The position numbers and the translations under genes were made by a program. A DNA stretch of 12,214 bases from Candidatus Wildermuthbacteria bacterium (lineage in GTDB: Bacteria; Patescibacteriota; Minisyncoccia; Minisyncoccales; UBA10102), in contig JACOVR010000029.1 in the NCBI GenBank assembly GCA_016177245.1, forward strand, positions 1 through 12,214, read 5' to 3'. The notes beneath the pieces are model-generated. The model searched no databases, was not told the DNA's origin, and saw only the letters and a list, made by a program, of their open reading frames with translations. Positions 1-4,837 of the stretch are shown piece by piece (position 1 is the stretch's first letter; every line of letters starts with the position of its first letter).

Positions 1-169
1 GCTTTGGATATTTTTTTAGTTTTTGATTAGCGCGTAACACATTCTGGATGAAATAAGGCGAGGTTGCCGCAATAGTTATCGCGCCAGCAGCAAAAATCCA
101 AAAAAGAATATCCTTTGCAATTTCGGATTTGGGTTTGGAAAAATAATACTTATATTTTGCTATGCCCAT
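1..169 (-). CDS. PaaX/Cas2-like CPR protein, N-terminal part only (runs off the left edge)
   Basis: An open frame of 56 codons starts with ATG at 169-167 and runs out of the window without a stop. It begins MGIAKYKYYFSKPKSEIAKD, followed by a hydrophobic segment (about residues 21-42, rich in I, A, F and W) that looks like one membrane helix, then a basic stretch (about 46-56). From memory, the pattern of a short basic start, a K-x-E-I-A-K-D-I-L motif and one hydrophobic helix is the usual N-terminus of CPR proteins that carry a PaaX-type winged helix and a Cas2-like fold further on. That part is outside the window, so the family call is an inference. A promoter placed for a leaderless mRNA lies directly upstream. 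A related domain is encoded at the right edge of the window. Confidence 0.6.
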   Translation of the reverse strand, partial: MGIAKYKYYFSKPKSEIAKDILFWIFAAGAITIAATSPYFIQNVLRANQKLKKYPK

Positions 170-204
170 ATATCTATCTTAACGACTATTTGTAGCCATG
201 GCAA
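170..204 (-). promoter_or_regulatory. Sigma-70-type promoter of the left-edge gene, leaderless arrangement
   Basis: On the minus strand TTGCCA (204-199) is followed after 17 bases by TAAGAT (181-176) and after exactly six more bases by the ATG (169). The -35 matches 5 of 6 consensus bases and the -10 matches 4 of 6. Start-site spacing would put +1 at or next to the A of the ATG. An alternative promoter is an extended -10 (TGC-TATAAT, TATAAT at 235-230), which would give a leader of about 55 bases. Confidence 0.45.
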
Positions 205-251
205 CAATTAAACAACACAGCCATTGTATATTATAGCATAATACCAAACCA

Positions 252-292
252 TAAAAATAAAAGAACCCGTTCGCTTAAAACTACTAGGGTTC
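252..292 (-). terminator. Possible terminator after the 105-residue protein gene
   Basis: On the minus strand GAACCC (292-287) can pair with GGGTTC (268-263) across an 18-base loop. A T-rich tail (TTTTATTTTT, 262-253) follows at once. The stem is only six pairs and the loop is large, so this is a weak but correctly placed candidate 11 bases after the stop codon. Confidence 0.45.
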
Positions 293-303
293 GGAACGAC
301 CAG

Positions 304-621
304 CTACGCTGGCGTAAGTTCCCTGCACTCCTCGGCTCTGAAGACAATAGTATCAAACGAGGGGATGGCATGATCTCTCAACCAGTCCGCGACATTTGGT
401 TTGCCAGCATTTCTTAAGGCCTCGAATGCGTCTTGAATTGATACAGCGTAGGATGGACCGCAATTAGGTGCAAATCTCTTGCTCACCACACCTCGCACTC
501 CTGAAACTTTTTCAAGGCGTTCGGCTGGCATTTTGATGCCGACAAACGCCTGCCCGATTTCTTCAGGCGCTTCCCCTGCCGGAACCTTGATAACTTCTAT
601 TGTAACAACAGGTGCTGACAC
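304..621 (-). CDS. Hypothetical 105-residue protein, stand-alone gene
   Basis: The start is GTG (621-619), preceded by GGGAGG (632-627) at a spacing of five bases, which fixes the start well. The stop is TAG (306-304). I do not recognise the family with confidence. The protein is soluble, with no signal peptide or membrane helix, and has two cysteines (Cys54 and Cys99) that are not in a metal-binding pair. It appears to be alternating beta and alpha: a strand at 5-13, a G-E-A-P-E-E motif at 16-21, a strand with V-G-I-K at 27-30, a central S-Y-A-V-S strand (57-61) followed by a helix (about 62-71) and an acidic helix ending the protein. It vaguely resembles small uncharacterised CPR proteins with a G-E-A-P-E-x-x-x-x-A-[WF]-V-G motif, but that is from memory. 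It has its own strong promoter and probable terminator, so it is likely monocistronic and well expressed. Confidence 0.75.
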   Translation of the reverse strand: MSAPVVTIEVIKVPAGEAPEEIGQAFVGIKMPAERLEKVSGVRGVVSKRFAPNCGPSYAVSIQDAFEALRNAGKPNVADWLRDHAIPSFDTIVFRAEECRELTPA

Positions 622-678
622 TTTTTCCTCCCTTTTACGTTGTCTATCAAAGACAATCGTTTTGCGTTTGCTAGGTTA

Positions 679-707
679 ATACTAACAAACCGAATGTATT
701 TTGTCAA
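679..707 (-). promoter_or_regulatory. Strong sigma-70-type promoter of the 105-residue protein gene
   Basis: Minus strand: a perfect TTGACA (707-702), a 17-base spacer and TAGTAT (684-679, 4 of 6). Transcription would begin near 672, giving a leader of about 50 bases that ends in a strong Shine-Dalgarno sequence. This differs from the leaderless arrangement of other promoters in the window. Confidence 0.7.
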
Positions 708-719
708 CATATTACGTTA

Positions 720-740
720 ATAACTCTGGAAAGAGTCCCG
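720..740 (-). terminator. Weak hairpin downstream of mnmA
   Basis: ACTCT (736-732 on the minus strand) pairs with AGAGT (727-723) over a four-base loop, 37 bases after the mnmA stop. Only TTATT follows rather than a real T-run. It is the only candidate end signal between mnmA and the next promoter. Confidence 0.25.
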
Positions 741-773
741 AAAATGCTTCTCTAACAAACAGATTGACGAGAT

Positions 774-1850
774 CTACTGGATCACGCCGCCTCCGATGAG
801 TTGATCTTTTTGATAGAGTACCCCGAATTGGCCGGAAGTTATGGCTCTCTGGGGTTTTTCAAAAATAACTTTATAAAGCCCGTTTTCTGCTTGCGCCAAA
901 GTCGCTTCTGCGGTTGGCTGACGGTAGCGGATTCGCGCCTGGAGTCCTCCCGCGGGAAAATGCTCTGGTTTTTCAAACCAGTTCATTGAATGCAACACAA
1001 CTTCTTTCTCTTCCAAATCTTCCTGATTTTTACTTACTACAACTTGGTTTTTCTGAAAGTCCTTTCTCACCACAAAATACGGCCCTCCAGAGAGTTTAAT
1101 CCCCTTTCTCTGACCAATGGTATATAATACGAGGCCATCATGTTTTCCAAGCACTTTGCCTGCGGTGTTCACGACTTCTCCGGGTTTCGCGGGAATATGT
1201 TGCTTCAAAAACTCCTCGAAATCAACCTTGCCGATAAAACAGATTCCCTGGCTTTCTTTGCGTTCTGCATTGGGGAGGTTAAACGTGCGCGCAAGTTCTC
1301 TCACCTGTAGTTTCGTGTAGTTGCCAACGGGAAACAGGGTGCGCGAAATCACATCTGGTTTTATAAAAGAAAGAAAATACGACTGGTCTTTGTTTTTGTC
1401 TACTGCTTGAAGTAGTTTCGGATTTCGTGCTTCGGATTTCGGACTTTCCCGCAGAATGCGGGCGTAATGGCCAGTTGCCACAAGATCGGCTCCGAGTTTC
1501 ACTGCTTTTTCAAAAAACAATCCAAACTTGATTTCTTTGTTGCACATGATGTCGGGATTTGGCGTAATCCCATTTTTGTACCCATCGAGCATGTATTCCA
1601 CCACTCTTTCTTTATATTCCTTGATGAAATTCCACGTGTAAAAAGGAATCTCCAAGCGTGAAGCTGCAAGGCGCGCGGAACGCTCGTCATCAAGAGAAGT
1701 GCATCCCTTGTATAAAGGATCATCTGCGGTCCAACACTGCATGTACACCCCAACCACGCGAAAACCGTCCCTCTTTAACAGGGCTGCTGCAACCGAAGAA
1801 TCAACTCCTCCGCTCATCGCAACGAAGATTTTTGGCTTTTTCTTTCCCAT
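774..1850 (-). CDS. mnmA: tRNA-specific 2-thiouridylase MnmA
   Basis: MnmA transfers sulfur to C2 of the wobble uridine U34 of tRNA-Lys, tRNA-Glu and tRNA-Gln, using ATP to adenylate the base. The protein has 358 residues, near the usual length. The ATP-binding PP-loop is S-G-G-V-D-S-S (13-19). The two conserved cysteines are Cys103 in N-P-D-I-M-C-N and Cys204 in Q-G-I-C-F-I-G, and G-H-Y-A-R (127-131) and N-K-D-Q-S-Y-F-L (153-160) are intact. It is probably the last gene of the operon, 23 bases after the ykuK-like gene, and has no clear Shine-Dalgarno sequence. An odd segment at about residues 135-145 between G-H-Y-A-R and N-K-D-Q is encoded by a tandem DNA repeat and looks like an insertion in a variable loop. 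A tRNA-Lys(UUU) gene, a substrate of this enzyme, lies upstream in the same unit. Confidence 0.97.
   Translation of the reverse strand: MGKKKPKIFVAMSGGVDSSVAAALLKRDGFRVVGVYMQCWTADDPLYKGCTSLDDERSARLAASRLEIPFYTWNFIKEYKERVVEYMLDGYKNGITPNPDIMCNKEIKFGLFFEKAVKLGADLVATGHYARILRESPKSEARNPKLLQAVDKNKDQSYFLSFIKPDVISRTLFPVGNYTKLQVRELARTFNLPNAERKESQGICFIGKVDFEEFLKQHIPAKPGEVVNTAGKVLGKHDGLVLYTIGQRKGIKLSGGPYFVVRKDFQKNQVVVSKNQEDLEEKEVVLHSMNWFEKPEHFPAGGLQARIRYRQPTAEATLAQAENGLYKVIFEKPQRAITSGQFGVLYQKDQLIGGGVIQ
1417..1441. repeat. Tandem 11-base repeat inside mnmA
   Basis: TTCGGATTTCG occurs at 1417-1427 and again at 1431-1441, a period of 14 bases with TGC between. It is in frame and encodes the extra loop of MnmA (part of S-P-K-S-E-A-R-N-P-K). 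The word resembles short dispersed intergenic repeats that I recall from CPR genomes. Confidence 0.7.
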
Positions 1851-1873
1851 AGGACTTAGAGGGCTGACAGGAC

Positions 1874-2380
1874 TTACGAGTACCGGTCTGCAACGGTGGA
1901 GGCGGCAAAGGATGCGGGCTTGATCACTGGTTCAAATCCATTGCCGCGGATAAGCCCAATAACCTCCTTGATCATGTCTTTTGTGGGGCCTCGTTCGCCC
2001 ACGTCTGCATGAATATATTCAAATTCGTAGATGATTTCTGGATTTGATTCCATCAATACCTTAAATTCATCCCGCAAATACAAAGCAAGCTGGCAGGAAA
2101 GAAATACTTCCTGCAGAATTCTTTGGTGAAGGTTATAAAATTTTTGTTGGGCATAGTGGATGCGTTTCAAAAAGAATCTCCCGCCCTCCCCTTTCCTCAA
2201 AACCACCACAACCACAGGAAAATAGGGCTCGTCTGAAGAGCTCGAGTCGCATCCCACCACGATTTCATAGATCTTGTTGGGTTTCTCTCTCAAGTACTCG
2301 CGAACTTCGTTGAGAACGTGCGGAAGAGAAAGGTTGCCTTTGGTTGGATTGTAGAAATCGCCATTCAAAAACAATTCCAT
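1874..2380 (-). CDS. YkuK-like RNase H-fold protein (DUF458 family)
   Basis: A 168-residue protein, usual length for this family. It begins M-E-L-F-L-N-G-D-F-Y-N-P-T-K-G, a family-like start. The N-terminal half carries V-V-G-C-D-S-S-S (41-48), equivalent to the G-T-D-S-Q motif of Bacillus YkuK. The C-terminal part has H-A-D-V-G-E-R-G-P-T-K-D-M-I-K followed by G-N-G-F-E-P-V-I-K-P and S-T-V-A-D-R, all typical. The family has an RNase H-like fold with acidic residues in the right places (Asp45, and the aspartate of H-A-D-V-G), but its substrate is unknown. The ATG at 2380 is preceded by AGGG at a four-base spacing, 13 bases after the tpiA stop. The gene lies between tpiA and mnmA and is probably co-transcribed with them. 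Confidence 0.88.
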   Translation of the reverse strand: MELFLNGDFYNPTKGNLSLPHVLNEVREYLREKPNKIYEIVVGCDSSSSDEPYFPVVVVVLRKGEGGRFFLKRIHYAQQKFYNLHQRILQEVFLSCQLALYLRDEFKVLMESNPEIIYEFEYIHADVGERGPTKDMIKEVIGLIRGNGFEPVIKPASFAASTVADRYS

Positions 2381-2393
2381 AGCACCCTATACT

Positions 2394-3074
2394 CTACTGC
2401 ATCGCAGCAATTTTGACAAGCTGTATGAATTCTTTTGCATTCAAAGATGCTGCACCCACTAAAACACCCTGCGCGAGATCGGGCCCGAGAAAACTTTTGA
2501 CATTGTTGCTGTCCACGCTTCCGCCATAGAGAATGGGCGTATCGGAAGGAATGAATCTTTTCATCAATGCAGCTACATTCCCCATATCTTCCGGGCTTAC
2601 TGCACGACCACCCGAAGTGCTGATCGCCCAGGAAGGTTCATAGGCCAAAATCAAATTCTTAATATCCCGGGAAACTATGTTCATCTCTTTCTCGATTTCT
2701 TCTCCGATGCACACAACGGGCAACAAACCAACAGCAAGCGCTGCTTTCGCCTTTTTATTCACCATCTCAAGGGTTTCGCCGAGCTGCCTGCGTTCTGAAT
2801 GCCCTAAAATTACATGGGTGCATCCCAGGTTTTTGAGCATCTGCGGAGAAATTTCCCCAGTGAAAGGCCCTTCCTGTTCCCACGAACAATCCTGCGCTCC
2901 TATGAGCAGGGTTTTTGCGGGAAGAAGTTGCGGGATATACACAAAAGGCGGGCACAACACAACTTCAACCTCAAGGCCTTCAATTCCTTTTTTGATCTCG
3001 CTTGCAAGATCAAACGCCTCCTTTGAGTCGGGGGGATTCATCTTCCAGTTTGCGATGATCAAAGGTTGAGTCAT
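2394..3074 (-). CDS. tpiA: Triosephosphate isomerase, short form
   Basis: Interconverts dihydroxyacetone phosphate and glyceraldehyde 3-phosphate in glycolysis. The start chosen is ATG 3074-3072, giving M-T-Q-P-L-I-I-A-N-W-K-M-N; the open frame extends 50 codons further upstream, but that part is the antisense-frame reading of the dedA gene. This ATG overlaps the dedA-family stop as ATGA, suggesting translational coupling. Catalytic residues are present: Lys11 (N-W-K-M-N), His92 (G-H-S-E-R-R), Glu146 (A-Y-E-P-S-W-A) and the phosphate-binding G-G-S-V (184-187) and G-V-L-V-G-A-A-S (203-210). At 226 residues it is some 25 shorter than the usual bacterial enzyme. The missing residues come from between C-I-G-E (122-125) and the catalytic Y-E-P. 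The flexible loop reads A-I-S-T-S-G-G rather than A-I-G-T-G. Confidence 0.95.
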   Translation of the reverse strand: MTQPLIIANWKMNPPDSKEAFDLASEIKKGIEGLEVEVVLCPPFVYIPQLLPAKTLLIGAQDCSWEQEGPFTGEISPQMLKNLGCTHVILGHSERRQLGETLEMVNKKAKAALAVGLLPVVCIGEEIEKEMNIVSRDIKNLILAYEPSWAISTSGGRAVSPEDMGNVAALMKRFIPSDTPILYGGSVDSNNVKSFLGPDLAQGVLVGAASLNAKEFIQLVKIAAMQ

Positions 3075-3658
3075 TTTGGATTTGCGGCATGCCGCTTCAT
3101 CCACCATATTACCCCAATGACAAGTACTATTACAATAAGCCAGTCGAACATTCTGAAATACGGCTCCAAGAAACTCCAATTCTCTCCTGCAACAACTCCA
3201 ACGTATGTCAAGGCCCAGCTCCACAAGAAAGATCCGGCAAACGTGTACAGAGAAAATTTCAATACGTTCATTCTCGCAATGCCGGCAGGCAACGAGATGA
3301 ATGTTCTGACCACGGGCAACACGCGGGAAATCAACACCGCAAAAGAACCGTATTTCTGAAAAAATCGTTCGGCTGCCTGCAATTCCGCCCTTGCTGCCAA
3401 AAAGGGCCGCGCGCCAAAATACCCAAGATAATAAGAAACAAGGGAGCCGATCAAATTGCCCATTGCTCCCCAGAACACCACCCAGAAAAAAGAAAAATTG
3501 CCCTGTGACACAAGGAATCCTGAAAATGGCATGATGATTTCAGACGGTATGGGTATATTCGCGCTTTCTAAAGCCATGAGCGCCGCAATCCCAACATATC
3601 CCGTTGCGCTAATGATTGAGATAATAACCCCAGCCCCCCATTCCAAAATTTGTTCCAT
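3071..3658 (-). CDS. DedA-family integral membrane protein
   Basis: A 195-residue membrane protein of the DedA/SNARE-associated family; several members are undecaprenyl-phosphate or phospholipid flippases, but the substrate cannot be told here. Family signatures: E-S-A-N-I-P-I-P-S-E-I-I-M-P (31-44), G-N-L-I-G-S (67-72) and S-R-V-L-P-V-V-R-T-F-I-S-L-P-A-G (111-126). Hydrophobic segments lie at about 10-30, 56-80, 134-157 and 163-187, and a basic C-terminus follows. The start is ATG 3658, only two bases after the 3' end of the tRNA-Lys gene; an upstream in-frame extension reads through the tRNA and is rejected. The only Shine-Dalgarno-like bases (GAGGG, 3667-3663) are part of the tRNA acceptor stem. 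The stop overlaps the tpiA start by four bases. Confidence 0.93.
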   Translation of the reverse strand: MEQILEWGAGVIISIISATGYVGIAALMALESANIPIPSEIIMPFSGFLVSQGNFSFFWVVFWGAMGNLIGSLVSYYLGYFGARPFLAARAELQAAERFFQKYGSFAVLISRVLPVVRTFISLPAGIARMNVLKFSLYTFAGSFLWSWALTYVGVVAGENWSFLEPYFRMFDWLIVIVLVIGVIWWMKRHAANPK

Positions 3659-3660
3659 TG

Positions 3661-3733
3661 TGCCCTCACCGCGACTCGAACGCGGAACCAACGCCTTAAA
3701 AGGGCGCTGCTCTACCAATTGAGCTATGAGGGC
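3661..3733 (-). tRNA. tRNA-Lys, anticodon UUU
   Basis: A 73-base cloverleaf on the minus strand. The acceptor arm GCCCTCA pairs perfectly with TGAGGGC, the D arm is GCTC-AATTGGTA-GAGC, and the anticodon loop is CTTTTAA with anticodon TTT flanked by GCGCC and GGCGT. The variable loop is five bases, the T arm is CCGCG-TTCGAGT-CGCGG and the discriminator is A. The 3' CCA is not encoded (the next bases are C-A-A). It lies nine bases after the dnaJ stop and two bases before the DedA start codon. Its promoter appears to be inside the end of dnaJ. Together with mnmA in the same unit, it pairs a tRNA with the enzyme that thiolates its wobble base. Confidence 0.98.
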
Positions 3734-3741
3734 TCGGGGGT

Positions 3742-3771
3742 ATTATAACCCCTTCTCTTTGAGTTTTTCAA
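3742..3771 (-). promoter_or_regulatory. Promoter for tRNA-Lys and downstream genes, embedded in the end of dnaJ
   Basis: Minus strand: TTGAAA (3771-3766, 5 of 6), an 18-base spacer and a perfect TATAAT (3747-3742). The -10 contains the dnaJ stop codon TAA. Eight bases separate the -10 from the first base of the tRNA, so transcription should begin at G3735, A3734 or G3733, leaving zero to two bases of 5' leader. This probably makes tRNA-Lys, dedA-family, tpiA, ykuK-like and mnmA partly independent of the heat-shock promoter. Confidence 0.65.
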
Positions 3772-4837
3772 GGAGGTCTTTTTGTTCTTTGGTGAGTTTC
3801 TTTGGGGTTTGCACCTTGAGTTCCACATACATATTGCCCCGGCCAAGGCGGCCATAATGAGGAATCCCTTTTTCTGGAACTCGAAAAACCTTGCCAGATT
3901 CGGTACCGGCAGGAATCGTAAGCGTGATGTTCTGGCCCCCGAGCGTTGGAACTTGTATGTCGTCGCCCAGCGCTGCCTGCGGAAAAGAAACAGACCGGCT
4001 CATATACACATCGTCTCCCCTTCTCTCAAACACAGGATGCGGCTTCACATTGATGCGAATATACAAATCCCCTGCCTTTCCTTTTTTCCTGCCCACATCC
4101 CCCTTGCCTTCAATTTTCAAAATCTGATTGGTATCAACCCCTGCTGGAATCCACACCTTGAGTTCTTCTTGGTCTTTTATTCTGCCTTCTCCTTTGCATA
4201 CGTTGCACGTTTTCTCTGCCTTCCAACCCTCTCCTGAACATTCAGGGCAAAGGGATTGCTTTGTGAACGTGCCAAAAATGGTGCGCTGAATTTTCTGCAC
4301 GTGCCCTGACCCCCTGCAAGAAAAACATTCTTTCACCCTGGAACCCGGTTCCCCTCCGGTTCCCTGACATCTCGTGCACGTAAGCAACTTGGAAAGAACG
4401 AGTTCTTCCTGACTTCGCTCAAGCGTTGCTTCCAATGGAAGCTCAATCTCGATTTCAATATCGTTTCCGCGCCGCGCTTCCTTTTGCGTTTCCCCGGCTC
4501 CTCCAAAAAAATCTTCAAAAATTTCTCCCACATCGGGGAAGTCAAATCCAAAATCTTCTTCACCCGCCCCAGGAGCTCCCCAGGCCCAGCGAAACCCTGC
4601 GAACCCTGGTTCTCCACCCCCTGGCACTCCTCCCTCAAACACCCTGCCAAACCTATCGTATTGGGCTCGCTTTTCTTTGTTCGAAAGCGTTTGGTAGGCC
4701 TCGTTGACTTCCTTGAACCTTGCCTCGTCTCCCCCTTTATCGGGATGATGCTGATGAGCCAGCTTGTAATAGGCCTTTTTGATGTCTTCTTGAGAGGCGT
4801 TTTTCGCAATTCCTAGAATTTTATAGTAGTCCTTCAT
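3743..4837 (-). CDS. dnaJ: Chaperone protein DnaJ
   Basis: Co-chaperone that stimulates DnaK ATP hydrolysis and delivers substrates. The protein has 364 residues, normal length. The J domain (1-65) carries H-P-D at 31-33. A Gly/Phe-rich region covers about 67-115. Four zinc-binding C-x-x-C-x-G-x-G repeats lie at 154-161, 171-178, 197-204 and 211-218. The C-terminal substrate-binding domains follow, with V-K-P-H-P-V-F-E-R and the L-G-D-D-I-Q-V-P-T-L region. The ATG (4837) overlaps the dnaK stop as ATGA, so the two are probably translationally coupled. The last codons also form the promoter of the following tRNA gene. Confidence 0.98.
   Translation of the reverse strand: MKDYYKILGIAKNASQEDIKKAYYKLAHQHHPDKGGDEARFKEVNEAYQTLSNKEKRAQYDRFGRVFEGGVPGGGEPGFAGFRWAWGAPGAGEEDFGFDFPDVGEIFEDFFGGAGETQKEARRGNDIEIEIELPLEATLERSQEELVLSKLLTCTRCQGTGGEPGSRVKECFSCRGSGHVQKIQRTIFGTFTKQSLCPECSGEGWKAEKTCNVCKGEGRIKDQEELKVWIPAGVDTNQILKIEGKGDVGRKKGKAGDLYIRINVKPHPVFERRGDDVYMSRSVSFPQAALGDDIQVPTLGGQNITLTIPAGTESGKVFRVPEKGIPHYGRLGRGNMYVELKVQTPKKLTKEQKDLLEKLKEKGL

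Noticed and set aside
3075..3224. A 50-codon N-terminal extension of triosephosphate isomerase
   Set aside because: It overlaps the dedA coding region and does not resemble the family; the ATGA overlap start at 3074 gives the normal N-terminus.
3406..3415. Assembly or mobile-element boundary within the operon
   Set aside because: Gene overlaps, spacing and codon use continue smoothly, and there are no transposase fragments, target-site duplications or integrase genes anywhere in the window.
3659..3718. A 20-codon N-terminal extension of the DedA-family protein
   Set aside because: It is a reading of the tRNA-Lys gene; the DedA-like sequence begins at the ATG at 3658.
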